Assembly (NCBI RefSeq): GCF_011742875.1
Contig: NZ_JAAQTL010000003.1
Location: 62,001 to 126,000, forward strand
Source: Luteibacter yeojuensis
GTDB lineage: Bacteria > Pseudomonadota > Gammaproteobacteria > Xanthomonadales > Rhodanobacteraceae
Reading direction: 5' to 3'
DNA: 64,000 bases
In this document: piece by piece, positions 8,209 through 18,464 of the stretch
Layout: each line of letters opens with the position of its first letter
How positions within the stretch are numbered: the first letter of the stretch is position 1
Position numbers and translations under genes: made by a program
The notes under the pieces: model-generated
Database searches by the model: none
The model's input: only the letters and a program-made list of their open reading frames with translations
What the model was told of the DNA's origin: nothing

Positions 8209-9506
8209 ACCGTTCCGTACGTATCTCGCTGGTCGCCCTCGTCCTGCTGGCGGTGGCGACCGTCGCTTATTTCATCGGCCGTCATGGCGCGACATCGTCC
8301 GCACCCGGCTTCCGCCAGGGCGCCGCCAAGCCCTCGGCGAAGGCGCCGCTCTACTGGTACGACCCGATGGTCCCGGAACAGCATTTCGATCACCCGGGTC
8401 TCTCGCCCATGGGCATGGAGATGATTCCCAAGGTCGCCGACGAGGGCGCGTCGGGAGGCGTCCGCATCGACGCCGCGACACGCCAGAGCCTGGGACTGCG
8501 AACCGCCCTCGTGGAACGACGGGTGATGGCATCGACCGTGGATGTGCCCGGAAACGTGACGTGGGATGCACGCCAGGCCGTGACGGTCAGCGCGCGTGTC
8601 GACGGTGTCGTCCAGCGGCTGGATGTGCGGGCGCCTTTCACCGCGGTGACCCAAGGAGCGCCCCTGCTTTCGCTGCTGGCACCGCAGTGGCGCAGTGCGC
8701 TGGCCGAGGCCGAAGCCCTGCGCCATGTGCAATCGCCGGACGCCCGGGCACTGCGCGAGGCCTCGCAGGCCAGGCTGCGCGTGCTCGGTCTGCCCCCCGG
8801 TGACCGCCTCACGACAGGCGGCGACGGCGCCGCGATTCTCCTTCATGCGCCGCAAGCGGGCATCGTCACGACGCTGGACGTGCGGGAAGGCCAGCGCGTG
8901 AGCGCGGGACAGACGCTGATGACCATCAACGGCATCGACACGGTATGGGTCGAGGCTGCCATTCCGCAGGGACAGCTGGCCGTCGTCCATCCGGGTATGC
9001 CGGTGAGCGTACGCACCGATGCGTGGCCTGGTCGGGCTTTCGCCGGCAAGGTAGAGACGTTGTTGCCCGATATCGATGCCACCACACGCGCGCAACGCGC
9101 TCGCATCGTGCTGGCCAATCCCGATGGGGCCCTCGTGCCAGGCATGTTCGCGCATATCGCGCTGACGGGGTCCGAGGCGGCGCCGACTCTCGTCGTACCC
9201 GACGAGGCCTTGATCGCCGACGGCCGCGGTACGCGCGTGATCGTGGCCGGGCAGGGGGAGCGATTCCATCCGACGCCGGTCGTCACGGGGCGGACGGCCG
9301 CAGGCATGACGGAAATCCGCGATGGGCTTTCGGCAGGCCAACGCATCGTCGTCTCGGGTCAGTTCCTCATCGACTCGGAAGCCAACCTGTCCGGTGCGTT
9401 GGGTCGACTCGAAGGGGCCAGCCATCCGTCGTCCGCGCCGCCGCCCGTTGCCGGTGAGGGCGACATGTCGGGCATGCGGGGCACGCAACCGGAGCGTCGC
9501 CCATGA
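8205..9506 (+). CDS. cusB: periplasmic adaptor of Cu(I)/Ag(I) RND efflux pump
   Basis: The product is 433 residues with a single N-terminal membrane segment ([19 protein letters not shown]). Next comes the heavy-metal-binding domain typical of CusB-type adaptors, [28 protein letters not shown] in two pieces: LYWYDPMVP and [11 protein letters not shown] (about 45-80). The HlyD-type hairpin/lipoyl core follows ([21 protein letters not shown]) and then a beta-barrel. It bridges the inner-membrane permease to the TolC duct and hands over metal through Met residues. It overlaps both neighbours by 4 nt, indicating a tightly coupled operon. Confidence 0.9.
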   Translation: MNRSVRISLVALVLLAVATVAYFIGRHGATSSAPGFRQGAAKPSAKAPLYWYDPMVPEQHFDHPGLSPMGMEMIPKVADEGASGGVRIDAATRQSLGLRTALVERRVMASTVDVPGNVTWDARQAVTVSARVDGVVQRLDVRAPFTAVTQGAPLLSLLAPQWRSALAEAEALRHVQSPDARALREASQARLRVLGLPPGDRLTTGGDGAAILLHAPQAGIVTTLDVREGQRVSAGQTLMTINGIDTVWVEAAIPQGQLAVVHPGMPVSVRTDAWPGRAFAGKVETLLPDIDATTRAQRARIVLANPDGALVPGMFAHIALTGSEAAPTLVVPDEALIADGRGTRVIVAGQGERFHPTPVVTGRTAAGMTEIRDGLSAGQRIVVSGQFLIDSEANLSGALGRLEGASHPSSAPPPVAGEGDMSGMRGTQPERRP

Positions 9507-12500
9507 TCGCGCGCGTGATTCGTGCCGCCATCGCCCACCGTGTGTGGGTGTTGATCGCCTCGGCGGTTCTCGCGGTCGTCGGCGTCTTCTCGGTAGCGCG
9601 AACGCCGATCGATGCCCTGCCCGATCTGTCGGATACCCAGGTGATTATCCGTACCAGCTGGGCGGGTCAGTCGCCGCAGGTCATCGAAGACCAGGTGACT
9701 TATCCGCTGGTCACCACGATGCTTTCCGTGCCTGGGGCGACCAGCGTGCGCGGCTATTCCTTCTTCGGCGATTCCTACGTCACCGTGCTGTTCGACGAGA
9801 AGACCGACCTGTACTGGGCGCGCTCGCGCGTGCTCGAGTACCTGAGTCAGGTTCGCGATCGCCTGCCATCCGGCGTATCGCCCGCGCTCGGAGCCGATGC
9901 GACGGGACTGGGCTGGATCTACGAATACGCCCTGGTGGATCGCACCGGAAAACACGATCTCGGTCAATTGCGGAGCCTGCAGGACTGGTTCCTTCGCTAC
10001 CAGCTGAAGACCGTGCCCGATGTGGCCGAGGTGGCCACCATCGGCGGCATGGAAAGAGCATGGCAGATCGTGCCCGATCCCGCTGCGCTCGCCGCGCGCG
10101 GCATCACCGTCGATCGTCTCGTCGCGGCGGTGGGTGCGGCCAACGGCGCGAGTGGCGGTTCGGTCATCGAGCAGGGCGAGGCGGAGTTCATGGTCCGCAG
10201 CGAGGGCTACCTGCGTACCGCCGCCGACTTCGAAGGCATTCCGATCGCGACATCGACCGACGGCACGCCCGTGCTCCTTCGCGACATCGCTTCCGTGCGG
10301 CGCGGCCCCACGTTTCGCCGCGGCATCGCCGAACTCGACGGCGAAGGCGAGGTAGTCGGCGGCGTGATCGTGCTGCGCTCAGGCAAGAACGCGAAAGCCG
10401 CCATCGCCGCGGTGAAGGAGAAACTGCGCGTCTTGCAGCGCAGCCTGCCCGAAGGTGTCCGGATCGTGCCGACGTACGACCGCTCGACCTTGATCGATGC
10501 GGCCGTGGAAAACCTCCGCGACAAGCTGGTCGAGGAATTCCTCGTCGTGGCGCTGGTCTGCGTACTCTTTCTCGGTCACCTGCGGTCCGCCCTCGTGGCG
10601 GTGATCACCCTGCCTCTGGGGGTGCTTTCCGCCTTCGTGGTGATGCACCTGCAAGGCGTCTCGGCCAACCTGATGTCGCTGGGCGGTATCGCGATCGCCA
10701 TTGGCGCGATGGTGGATGCCGCGGTGGTGATGATCGAGAACGTGCACAAGCACCTGGAGCACTGGCGGGACGCCCACGACGGCGACGAACCCGTCGGTAC
10801 CGCGCGTTGGGCGCTCATCGGCGAGGCATCGATCGAAGTCGGTCCGGCCTTGTTCGTCAGCCTGCTGATCATCGCGTTGTCGTTCATGCCGGTCTTTGCG
10901 CTGGAAGCTCAGGAGGGCCGGCTGTTCAAGCCCCTCGCGTTCACGAAGACCTATGCGATGGCCTCGGCCGCGGGACTCGCGGTGACGCTGGTGCCGGTGC
11001 TGATGGGCTACCTGGTCCGCGGCCATATCCGCGCCGAGGGCGACAATCCGCTCAACCGCGCGCTTATCGCCATGTACCGGCCCCTACTCGATACGGTGCT
11101 TCGTTTCCCGAAGACGACATTGGCGCTCGCCGCCCTCCTGTTCGCGAGCGCGGTCTTTCCATGGAGCCGGCTGGGCAGCGAGTTCATGCCGCCGATGGAC
11201 GAGGGCACGCTGCTGTACATGCCGACGGCTCTGCCTGGCCTGTCGGCGGGCAAGGCGGCGCAGTTGCTGCAGCTGACCGACCGGATGATCAAGACGGTGC
11301 CCGAGGTCGATCACGTCTTCGGCAAGGCCGGCCGCGCGGATACCGCGACCGACCCGGCGCCGCTGGAGATGTTCGAGACCACGATCACCTTCAAGCCGAT
11401 GAACCAATGGCGCCCGGGCATGACGATGGCGAAGCTCAAGGACGAACTGAATCGTGCCGTCCATGTACCGGGCCTCACCAATCTCTTCGTTCCCCCGATA
11501 CGCAATCGTATCGACATGCTGGCGACGGGCATCAAGAGCCCGATCGGCATCAAGATACTCGGCGGCGACCCGGCCAGCCTCCAGGCTGTGGCGGATAGCG
11601 TCGAAGCCGTGGCGCGGACGGTTCCCGGAGTCGCTTCCGCCGTTGCCGAACGTAGCGCGAGCGGGCGGTACGTGGATGTGCGGGTGCGCCGCGCCGACGC
11701 CGCGCGTTATGGGCTGACTCAATCCCAGGTGCAGTCCATCATCGGAACGGTGGTCGGTGGGGATCCGGTCGGGCAGACGGTCGAGAGACGCGAGCGCTAT
11801 CCCATCGTGGTGCGCTATCCACACGCGGACCGCGATTCCATCGCCGCGCTGAGACAGCTTCCGCTGATCGCGGCGGGGGGCGCGCAGATCACTCTCGGCC
11901 AGGTCGCCGACGTCACCGTCGCCGCCGGTCCGCCGATGCTGAAGAGCGAGGACGGGGCGCTTGCCACCTACGTGTACGTCGATACGTCCGGCCGCTCCCT
12001 GAGTGCGGTGGTTGCCGATCTGCAGCGCAGCATCGGGGCGCACGTCTCCTTACCTGCCGGTACGACGCTTGCGTGGTCGGGTCAGTTCGAATACCTCGCC
12101 CGAGCCATGAACCGGTTGGTCTGGGTCGTGCCTGCCGTTCTCGCGATCATCTTCGCGCTGATCGCGGCGGTATTCCGCCGCTTGAGCGAAGCAGCGATCA
12201 TCATGGCCAGCATTCCCCTCGCCCTTGTCGGAGGGCTCTGGCTCATCTGGGCGATGGGACATGCGATATCGGTTGCGACGATCATCGGCTTCATCGCCCT
12301 GGGCGGGGTCGCCGCGGAATTCGGCGTGGTGATGCTGCTTTACCTTCGTCATGCGTGGGATCGCGCGCTGGCCGCGCATCCCGACGCAGGAGACGCCGAA
12401 CTCGATGAGGCCATCCGCGAGGGCGCCGTGCAACGCGTCAGGCCCAAGGCCATGACGGTAGGCGTCATCCTGGCCGGCCTGCTGCCGATTCTGCTCGGCC

Positions 12501-12709
12501 ATGGCGCCGGCTCCGAGGTGATGCAGCGTATCGCCGCGCCGATGGTGGGTGGCATGGTCACGGCGCCGTTGTTGTCCATGCTCGTCTTGCCCGCGGCGTT
12601 CCGGATACTCGTGCGCAGACGTCTCCGTCATGGCGAGGGGCGGTGCGGGCTCGTGGACGTCGAGTCACGCGCCAGACCGTGTCGACGCAATACATCCGAG
12701 ATGTCGTGA
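9503..12709 (+). CDS. cusA: Cu(I)/Ag(I) RND efflux permease
   Basis: The product is 1068 residues, a heavy-metal-efflux RND permease with twelve membrane spans and two large periplasmic loops. The three Met residues that bind Cu(I)/Ag(I) in E. coli CusA are all present and even fall at the same numbers: Met573 in LLYMP, Met623 in PLEMFET and Met672 in [15 protein letters not shown]. The proton-relay Asp405 is also present in [13 protein letters not shown]. Substrate is therefore probably Cu(I)/Ag(I) rather than Co/Zn/Cd. It is the last gene of the operon. Its final 82 bp run into the opposite-strand beta-propeller gene, and the extra C-terminal tail is Arg-rich and probably unstructured. Confidence 0.93.
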   Translation: MIARVIRAAIAHRVWVLIASAVLAVVGVFSVARTPIDALPDLSDTQVIIRTSWAGQSPQVIEDQVTYPLVTTMLSVPGATSVRGYSFFGDSYVTVLFDEKTDLYWARSRVLEYLSQVRDRLPSGVSPALGADATGLGWIYEYALVDRTGKHDLGQLRSLQDWFLRYQLKTVPDVAEVATIGGMERAWQIVPDPAALAARGITVDRLVAAVGAANGASGGSVIEQGEAEFMVRSEGYLRTAADFEGIPIATSTDGTPVLLRDIASVRRGPTFRRGIAELDGEGEVVGGVIVLRSGKNAKAAIAAVKEKLRVLQRSLPEGVRIVPTYDRSTLIDAAVENLRDKLVEEFLVVALVCVLFLGHLRSALVAVITLPLGVLSAFVVMHLQGVSANLMSLGGIAIAIGAMVDAAVVMIENVHKHLEHWRDAHDGDEPVGTARWALIGEASIEVGPALFVSLLIIALSFMPVFALEAQEGRLFKPLAFTKTYAMASAAGLAVTLVPVLMGYLVRGHIRAEGDNPLNRALIAMYRPLLDTVLRFPKTTLALAALLFASAVFPWSRLGSEFMPPMDEGTLLYMPTALPGLSAGKAAQLLQLTDRMIKTVPEVDHVFGKAGRADTATDPAPLEMFETTITFKPMNQWRPGMTMAKLKDELNRAVHVPGLTNLFVPPIRNRIDMLATGIKSPIGIKILGGDPASLQAVADSVEAVARTVPGVASAVAERSASGRYVDVRVRRADAARYGLTQSQVQSIIGTVVGGDPVGQTVERRERYPIVVRYPHADRDSIAALRQLPLIAAGGAQITLGQVADVTVAAGPPMLKSEDGALATYVYVDTSGRSLSAVVADLQRSIGAHVSLPAGTTLAWSGQFEYLARAMNRLVWVVPAVLAIIFALIAAVFRRLSEAAIIMASIPLALVGGLWLIWAMGHAISVATIIGFIALGGVAAEFGVVMLLYLRHAWDRALAAHPDAGDAELDEAIREGAVQRVRPKAMTVGVILAGLLPILLGHGAGSEVMQRIAAPMVGGMVTAPLLSMLVLPAAFRILVRRRLRHGEGRCGLVDVESRARPCRRNTSEMS

Positions 12710-13635
12710 CGCCAGAGGTCGCGCGAGCCGTTCCCCGGTCCCGACAGGCGGCGCTGCAGCGCCCCTGCGTCGTCGCGCGTCTTGGGGAAAGTCACCTCGG
12801 ACTGGCGATTGCTCGCGACGTACAGTTCGCCGAAGCCGGGGCCCAGGGATGGCGCGTTGTCCAGGTCATCGCTGTTCACGTCCCCGTCCAGGTGCTCGGG
12901 CTTGCTCCAGCGCCCGTCCGGCTGGCGGAAGGCGATGTAGATGTCCGCGCGGCCCAGCGAATCGCCTTCGTCGCCGGCGAACAGGATGAAGCGTTCCTGC
13001 GGGTCGATCGCGGGATCCATGCGATTGCGTGCGATATCGCCGAGGTCCACCCGTTCCGGAGGTGCCAGGCCCTGCGCTGTGCGGCGCGCGACATAAACCT
13101 GGTAGAACTTGCCCGAATCGGCGCGGTGGGCGGAGAAGTAGACATCGCCGTTCGCGGCGATGGAGGGGTTGTAGATCATCGCGCCGTCGTTGAGGGAGCC
13201 TTCGACGTGCACGGGTGCGTTCCAGCGCCCGTCGCCGCCGCGTTCCACGTACCAGAGGTGGGTGCCGGGAAAGCGGTGGCCATTCATTTCCGCCATGAGC
13301 GGCGGTTCGCCGGCATGGGGTGGACGGTTGGAAACGAAATACAGGCGCTTTCCATCGGGAGAGAGCGCCGGTTCCGAGTCGTGCCACTGACCGGAGAACG
13401 GCGCGACCTCGGGCGTCGCCCAGCGGCCGCCCTGCTTGTGCGAGACAAGGATCGTGTCGTCCTTCTCGCCGAGGTCGGAACGCATGAAGTAGAGCGTGGC
13501 ACCGTCGGGCGACAGGGCAACGGAGGTTTCCTGCATGCCCGTGGAAACGACTCCCGGACCGAGCAGCTCTCCGGCGCCGGCGGTGGTGCAGGTCAGGGCC
13601 AGCAGCAGGGCCAGGGTGGAACGGTGCGTTGCCAT
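12628..13635 (-). CDS. exported TolB-like (PD40) beta-propeller protein
   Basis: The product is 335 residues. A signal peptide ([16 protein letters not shown]) is followed by repeated WD40-like/PD40 blades: [38 protein letters not shown] and [14 protein letters not shown]. Such propellers are periplasmic protein- or ligand-binding modules; this one has no catalytic domain. Its 3' end overlaps cusA tail-to-tail by 82 bp, and the last 30 or so residues (Arg/Ser/Pro-rich) look like read-through into cusA sequence. The function is unknown. A link to copper is possible only through position. Confidence 0.8.
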   Translation of the reverse strand: MATHRSTLALLLALTCTTAGAGELLGPGVVSTGMQETSVALSPDGATLYFMRSDLGEKDDTILVSHKQGGRWATPEVAPFSGQWHDSEPALSPDGKRLYFVSNRPPHAGEPPLMAEMNGHRFPGTHLWYVERGGDGRWNAPVHVEGSLNDGAMIYNPSIAANGDVYFSAHRADSGKFYQVYVARRTAQGLAPPERVDLGDIARNRMDPAIDPQERFILFAGDEGDSLGRADIYIAFRQPDGRWSKPEHLDGDVNSDDLDNAPSLGPGFGELYVASNRQSEVTFPKTRDDAGALQRRLSGPGNGSRDLWRHDISDVLRRHGLARDSTSTSPHRPSP

Positions 13636-13733
13636 GGGTCTCTTCCTCGCGACGGGAGCCGGAAGCCTGCAACGTTCCCACCCTGGATGCCGTGGCTTTG
13701 TGACCAGCGGTCGCCCCGGCGAGGCGAGCGGTC

Positions 13734-14483
13734 TCAGGCGAAGCCCAACGCGCGCCGCGCATGCGGCCTGAAGCGACGGCTCAGGCTGAGTTGGGTGCCG
13801 TCGTGAAGCAGCACTTCGGCGTTGCCCTGGAAGAGCGGATGCACTTCGCGGATGCGGTCGATGTTGACCAGCGTGCCACGATGGATGCGCAGGAAGCGTT
13901 GCGGGTCCAGCGTGGCCAGCAAGCCACGCAACGTCTCGCGGTGCAGATAGGATTGCTTGCCGACGTGGATCTGCACGTAGTTGCCGTCGGCCTCGATCCA
14001 GTCGATGGCCTCGGTGGCGATCACGCGGATGTGTTCGCCGACGCGCACGCTGATGCGTTGCAACGGTTCGGCCGATGCCGCCGGCGGCGACATGGCGGGC
14101 TTGTCCGCATGCAGGCCACGCCAGTGCTTGCGCACGCGCGCCATGGCCTGATCGAAGCGCGCCTGGTCGATCGGTTTCAATACATAGTCCAGCGCATTGG
14201 CGTCGAAGGCTCGCAAGGCATGCTGGCCGTAGGCGGTGGCGAACACCACCATGGGCAGGGTGTCCGGCTTCAGTTCACGCAACAGCTTGAACCCGTCGAG
14301 CCCCGGCATGCGGATGTCCAGGAACAGCAGGTCCGGCTTGAGCGCGCCATACGCCTGCAAGGCTTCGGCGGCGTTGCCGCATTCGCCCACGATGTCCACG
14401 TCGGCATGCGTGGCCAACGCCTGGCGCAATGCCAGGCGCGCCAGCACCTCGTCGTCGACCAGCAGGGTGCGTATCGGTTTCAT
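13734..14483 (-). CDS. LytTR-family response regulator
   Basis: The product is 249 residues. It has a receiver domain (1-120) with acidic pocket VDDE and phospho-acceptor Asp56 in LLFLDIRMPG, plus the conserved Thr (FATAY) and Lys (LKPID). The LytTR DNA-binding domain (about 145-245) has IDWIEADGNYVQIHVGKQSY and LRIHRGTLVNIDRI. The start is the ATG at 14483, which overlaps the kinase stop as ATGA, so the pair is translationally coupled. It belongs to the AlgR/LytR/YpdB class and acts in the cytoplasm as a transcription factor. Target genes are not evident here. Confidence 0.92.
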   Translation of the reverse strand: MKPIRTLLVDDEVLARLALRQALATHADVDIVGECGNAAEALQAYGALKPDLLFLDIRMPGLDGFKLLRELKPDTLPMVVFATAYGQHALRAFDANALDYVLKPIDQARFDQAMARVRKHWRGLHADKPAMSPPAASAEPLQRISVRVGEHIRVIATEAIDWIEADGNYVQIHVGKQSYLHRETLRGLLATLDPQRFLRIHRGTLVNIDRIREVHPLFQGNAEVLLHDGTQLSLSRRFRPHARRALGFA

Positions 14484-15565
14484 GCCACATGCTCGCGAAA
14501 GGGAAAGCACAGTTCCACGCGCGTGCCGCCGCCCGCGTTACGGGTGAGTTCCATGCTGGCGGCCGCGCCGAACAACACGTCGAGTCGAGCCCGTGTATTG
14601 CCCAGTCCGAGGCCTTCCGTGGGCCCTTCCGGCGGCAGGCCCAGGCCGTCGTCGTCCACGCGCAGGCGAAGAAGCTGGCCTTCGCGGTGGCTGGCGATAT
14701 GGAGACTGCCCGGCTCGGTCTTGGCCAGCAGGCCATGGCGCAGCGCGTTCTCGACGAGCGGCTGGAGGATCATGCTGGGTACGGCGGCGTGCAGCGTGTC
14801 CTCGGCCATGTCCAGCCGGGTCGACAAGCGGTCCTGGAAGCGCACCTGCTGGATGTCCAGGTAACAGCGCAGGAACTCCACCTCGCGCGACAGCGGCACC
14901 TGTTGCGCGTGGCGCTGCTCGAGCGTCATGCGCAGGAAGTCGCTGAGGCGGGCGATCATCAGCCGTGCCCGCAGCGGCTCGGCCAGGGCCAGCGCGGAGA
15001 TGGCATTGAGCGTGTTGAACAGGAAATGCGGTTGCAACTGCATGCGCAGGGCCTGCAATTGCGACTGGGCGAGCTGGACTTCCAGCTGGGAGCTGCGCCA
15101 TTGCTCGTCGCGCAGTCGTCGCCGCGACTCGAGTCCGCGCAGCACGACGAGGATAAGCCAGTAGGTGAGCAGCGACAGATGGTAGTTATATGCGAACTGC
15201 ATACCCACGAAACCGGCGAAGGTATGCACCGGCGCATGGCCGGGACCGCACAGCGTCCAGAACACGAACAGCTGGGCCATCATCTGCGTGAGCGCCACCA
15301 GCAGGCCGGCGGGCACGTGCACCGCGCAGAAGCGTTGCCAGCCCGCACCGGCGGCCTGGCGCCCCAGCCACGCGATGAGGGGCACGAACGCCATCCACAG
15401 CCAGAAATTGGCCAGGTTCCAGGCGAGCGCCCGTGGCCAGTCGGGCGACCGGCCTTCGCTGAGGGACGACAGGCCCGCGCTGAGTGCATACGACAAAGCC
15501 AGCAGCGTCCAGAAGACGAATGCCAGCGCATGCCGCACCGCCCGGGTCCGACGGGTCGTGTCCAC
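14480..15565 (-). CDS. LytS/AlgZ-type sensor histidine kinase
   Basis: The product is 361 residues from GTG 15565, which follows GAGGAGAACGC. About four membrane segments span residues 12-140. A short coiled linker precedes the His_kinase (PF06580) domain with LQPHFLFNTLNAIS, where His180 is the phosphorylation site. The ATPase half has PLVENALRHG (N box) and DDDGLGLPPEG plus GLGLGNTRARL (G boxes). It phosphorylates the LytTR regulator encoded immediately downstream. There is no separate periplasmic sensor domain, so the signal is probably sensed within the membrane. A longer upstream frame is open but unsupported. Confidence 0.92.
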   Translation of the reverse strand: MDTTRRTRAVRHALAFVFWTLLALSYALSAGLSSLSEGRSPDWPRALAWNLANFWLWMAFVPLIAWLGRQAAGAGWQRFCAVHVPAGLLVALTQMMAQLFVFWTLCGPGHAPVHTFAGFVGMQFAYNYHLSLLTYWLILVVLRGLESRRRLRDEQWRSSQLEVQLAQSQLQALRMQLQPHFLFNTLNAISALALAEPLRARLMIARLSDFLRMTLEQRHAQQVPLSREVEFLRCYLDIQQVRFQDRLSTRLDMAEDTLHAAVPSMILQPLVENALRHGLLAKTEPGSLHIASHREGQLLRLRVDDDGLGLPPEGPTEGLGLGNTRARLDVLFGAAASMELTRNAGGGTRVELCFPFREHVA

Positions 15566-15760
15566 CTCGCGTTCTCCTCGAAAGCCAGGGCGCAGTGTGC
15601 GACTGCCGACGGGCGGGGGGAAGTGACGTGAGGACCAGCGGCCGGATGCCGGTGACGAGCGGTCGGTCGCCCACGCCGCCGATCCAGCCGGCAGCGAACC
15701 CGTCCGGCAGGAGGACACGCTGCCGCCGTCCCTGCACGGACAGGAGATGGTGATGCCCGC

Positions 15761-16789
15761 TCAGCCGGCCAGATCGGCCCGATAGGCATACAGCCCCGGC
15801 GCACCGCCGGTCGCGACGAAGAGCACCTGCTCTCCGTCGCGCACGATGCCGTGGCGAAGATCGTGCAGAAGTCCGGCAAACGCCTTGCCCGAATATACCG
15901 GGTCGAGCAGCAGGCCTTCGCGGCTGGCGGCAAGGCGCACGGCGTCCTTCATCCCTTGCGTCGGTATGCCGTAGCCGTCGCCGAGCTGCGCATCGTCGAT
16001 CCGCACGTCATCGACGTCCAGCGTCGCGTCGGAACCAAGGAGGGCGAGGGCGCCTCTCGCCAGTTCAAGCGTCGTGCGCCGTGCCACGTCCGCCGGAGCG
16101 AGCACGGTGTATGCCGTGACCTTGGCCGGCGACTGGCCCATGGCGGCGAAACCGGCGACGAGCCCCGCATGCGTGCCGCTGCTGCCGTTGGGTATCGCGA
16201 TCCGGTCGAAGCGTTGGCCGCTTGTTTCTTCCTGCATGGCGATCTCGCGGGCGCAGCGCACGTAGCCGAGCGCGCCAAGCGGCGTCGATCCGCCGGTCGG
16301 CAGCACGAGCACCGTGTGCCCGGCGGCGCGCAACGCGTCGGCGCGGGCCTCGGCTTGCGCCAGCCCGTTCGTCCCGCGCGGAAGCAGCGTGGGGCGGGCG
16401 CCGAAGAGGTCGTCGAGCAGGACGTTGCCGTTCGTCTCGTAGTCGGTGTCGTCCTTCGGCACGAGCCGCGAGAGGATCAACTCGCAGGCAAAGCCGTGCC
16501 TTGCCGCCGCCGCCGCCGTGAGCCGCGCGTGGTTCGACTGCACGCCGCCGACACTGACGATGGTATCCACGCCCGCCGCACGCGCATGCCCCAGGTGGTA
16601 CTCGAGCTTGCGCAGTTTGTTGCCGCCCCCGCCGAGCGACATGACGTCGTCGCGCTTCGCGAAGAGCGCGATCCCGCGCGAGGCGAGCCCCAGTTCCTCC
16701 TCGATGCGTGCCAGTCGTTGGATAGGCGTCGGTCCGTCGAGCAGGTCGAGGCGGGGAAAGCTGTCGAATACGTGCTGGATAAGGGGCAT
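15761..16789 (-). CDS. dcyD: D-cysteine desulfhydrase / ACC deaminase-family PLP enzyme
   Basis: The product is 342 residues, a fold-type II PLP enzyme. The Schiff-base lysine is Lys58 in GGGGNKLRKLEYHLG, followed by VGGVQSNHARLTAAAAA, the substrate carboxylate loop. The phosphate-binding glycine stretch is PNGSSGTHAGLVAG. These features fit DcyD, which degrades D-cysteine to pyruvate, H2S and ammonia; ACC deaminase is the close alternative and cannot be excluded by eye. The start is ATG 16789, 7 nt after GGAGA. It is cytoplasmic and monocistronic. Confidence 0.82.
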   Translation of the reverse strand: MPLIQHVFDSFPRLDLLDGPTPIQRLARIEEELGLASRGIALFAKRDDVMSLGGGGNKLRKLEYHLGHARAAGVDTIVSVGGVQSNHARLTAAAAARHGFACELILSRLVPKDDTDYETNGNVLLDDLFGARPTLLPRGTNGLAQAEARADALRAAGHTVLVLPTGGSTPLGALGYVRCAREIAMQEETSGQRFDRIAIPNGSSGTHAGLVAGFAAMGQSPAKVTAYTVLAPADVARRTTLELARGALALLGSDATLDVDDVRIDDAQLGDGYGIPTQGMKDAVRLAASREGLLLDPVYSGKAFAGLLHDLRHGIVRDGEQVLFVATGGAPGLYAYRADLAG

Positions 16790-16941
16790 CGGTTGTCTCC
16801 GGCGATGCACGATGATAATCCCCGGGCGCCACTGTGTTACACGGCGATTCGTGCCGGCGCCGCTGAAGCGGCTCCCATGAAGACGGCTGCCGCAGTGACG
16901 ATGGGGTTCCCGCCGCTGGAGCGCTTCCTGTCCGCGCCGTG

Positions 16942-16972
16942 AAAAAAAAGCCCCGGTCTGGGGCCGGGGCTT
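16942..16972 (-). terminator. rho-independent terminator of the small membrane protein gene
   Basis: On the minus strand AAGCCCCGG pairs with CCGGGGCTT, followed by an uninterrupted run of T. It lies 25 bp after the stop of the 57-codon gene at 16997. Confidence 0.9.
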
Positions 16973-16996
16973 CGTGCGCTGTCGAGGTACCGCTGC

Positions 16997-17170
16997 CTAT
17001 ATCCTCGGGCCGCGACGCAAGCCGCCGAACAGCAGCGAAAGGATGAACAGGATCAGGAACACCACGAAAAGGATCTTCGCGATGCTGGCGGCACCAGCGG
17101 CGATGCCGGTGAAACCGAAGACCGCGGCGATAAGCGCGATCACGAAAAAGATGACGGCCCAATGAAGCAT
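16997..17170 (-). CDS. small DUF1328 (YtjA-type) membrane protein
   Basis: The product is 57 residues. It begins [20 protein letters not shown] and has two hydrophobic helices separated by [12 protein letters not shown], with the C-terminal end [11 protein letters not shown]. This is the YtjA/UPF0391 pattern: a tiny inner-membrane protein of unknown function, often stress-induced. A strong ribosome site (GAGGAGAACGCC) precedes ATG 17170 and a clear terminator follows. It lies 28 bp downstream of the CsbD-like gene on the same strand, suggesting one stress operon. Confidence 0.9.
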   Translation of the reverse strand: MLHWAVIFFVIALIAAVFGFTGIAAGAASIAKILFVVFLILFILSLLFGGLRRGPRI

Positions 17171-17198
17171 GGCGTTCTCCTCGGCAAGCAGGTGGAGG

Positions 17199-17408
17199 TC
17201 AATAGTTGCGATCGATGTGTTTACGGAATTCCTTCACCTGCGCTTCCGCTTCGTCCTTCGCCACGCCATAGCGCTCCTGGACTTTGCCCGCGAGGTATTC
17301 GCTGCTCCCCTCGGCGGCCTTCAGGTCGTCGTCGGTGAGCTTTCCCCACTTTTCCTTCATTTTGCCGGCCAGCTGCTTCCACTGGCCCTTGATGGTGTCT
17401 TCGTTCAT
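17199..17408 (-). CDS. CsbD-family stress protein
   Basis: The product is 69 residues, starting [20 protein letters not shown]. This is the conserved CsbD signature ([22 protein letters not shown]). It is hydrophilic and predicted to be a cytoplasmic helical protein. CsbD-like proteins are general-stress (sigma-B or RpoS type) products with no established biochemical function. It begins at ATG 17408 after GAGGATCCGCC and precedes the DUF1328 gene in the same direction. Confidence 0.92.
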   Translation of the reverse strand: MNEDTIKGQWKQLAGKMKEKWGKLTDDDLKAAEGSSEYLAGKVQERYGVAKDEAEAQVKEFRKHIDRNY

Positions 17409-17624
17409 GGCGGATCCTCGATCGTCTGTGCCCGCACGACGTCCATCGCCGCGCCAGGTCGGGGCATTCGAGCATCGGCGTGTTGAAAGCCGCGTCTGTG
17501 AGCGGTGAGGCGCCGGCTCACCGGTCCTTGGCATCCCGTACACGGAATGGCGGCCCGGAAGGCAGTTGCGGGAGCGCCCGGCATCGTGGATCGTGGCGGT
17601 TCCACCCCATCAGGATCACGCGGC

Positions 17625-18401
17625 ATGAATGCGCAACGCTTCCGAGAGCTCCACGACGGTCCGGCCCTGCTCGTGCTTCCCAACGCGTGGGACGCCGCGA
17701 GCGCGGCCGTCGTCTGTCACGCCGGTGCCAGCGCCGTGGCCACGACCAGCGCGGGCGTGGCCTGGTCCTGCGGCTGGCCGGACGGCGACTGCCTGCCGGC
17801 GAACGAGATGCTTGCCGCGGTCCGCCGCATCGTCAGGACGATCGACGTGCCGCTCAGCGTGGATGCCGAAGAAGGGTGTTCGGACGATCCCGCCGAGGTG
17901 GCCGCCTTCGTCTCGGCACTGGTAGACGCCGGCGTGGCCGGGATCAACATCGAGGACGGCACCCATGCCCCCGACCTGCTGGCGGCGAAGCTGCGCGCGA
18001 TCCGTGCGGCGCTGGGCGGCCGCGACCTCTACATCAATGCGCGCACCGACGTATTCCTGCGCGGCATGGCCTCCGGCGACGCGGGCGTGGAAGAAGTGCT
18101 GCGCCGGGCGGCACTGTACCGGGAGGCCGGCGCGGACGGGTTCTTCGTTCCGGGCATCAAGGCGGTCGACGATGTACGCCGGGTAGCCGCGGGTATCGCG
18201 CCGATGCCGCTGAACGTCATGCTGGTGCCGGGGCTGCCGTCGCGCGAAGCGCTGTACGAGGCGGGTGCCCGCCGCTTGAGCGCGGGCATCGCATTGTCGG
18301 TGGAGGCGTATGCCACCGCGGGACGGATGGCGGCCGAGTTGCTCGAGCGCGAGGCGCCGGAGATCGGCTACGCCACGCTCAACAAGCTGCTCGACCGCTG
18401 A
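17625..18401 (+). CDS. isocitrate lyase/PEP mutase-family enzyme
   Basis: The product is 258 residues with the PEP mutase/isocitrate lyase TIM-barrel fold. Visible motifs are LVLPNAWDAASA near the start, the Mg-site loop VDAEEGCSDDPAEV, GINIEDG, and INARTDVFLRG, where 2-methylisocitrate lyase has a comparable Arg. The KKCGH catalytic motif of true isocitrate lyase is absent. The enzyme probably cleaves or forms a C-C or C-P bond on an oxaloacetate-like substrate. Start ATG 17625 follows AGGA. It is monocistronic; the exact reaction cannot be read from the sequence. Confidence 0.8.
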   Translation: MNAQRFRELHDGPALLVLPNAWDAASAAVVCHAGASAVATTSAGVAWSCGWPDGDCLPANEMLAAVRRIVRTIDVPLSVDAEEGCSDDPAEVAAFVSALVDAGVAGINIEDGTHAPDLLAAKLRAIRAALGGRDLYINARTDVFLRGMASGDAGVEEVLRRAALYREAGADGFFVPGIKAVDDVRRVAAGIAPMPLNVMLVPGLPSREALYEAGARRLSAGIALSVEAYATAGRMAAELLEREAPEIGYATLNKLLDR

Positions 18402-18414
18402 TTTGCAAAGGACA

Positions 18415-18440
18415 CAAAAAAGGCGCGATGTCTCGCGCCT
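18415..18440 (-). terminator. terminator of the lipoprotein gene
   Basis: Stem AGGCGCGA/TCTCGCGCCT with a minimal loop. On the minus strand it is followed by TTTTTT. It sits between convergent genes and may also slow plus-strand transcription. Confidence 0.8.
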
Positions 18441-18464
18441 TCTTCGTTCGACCGGCTAACGGTC

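Noticed and set aside
9322..11598. 758-codon plus-strand ORF inside cusA
   Set aside because: Out-of-frame shadow of cusA; Arg/Gly-rich without motifs.
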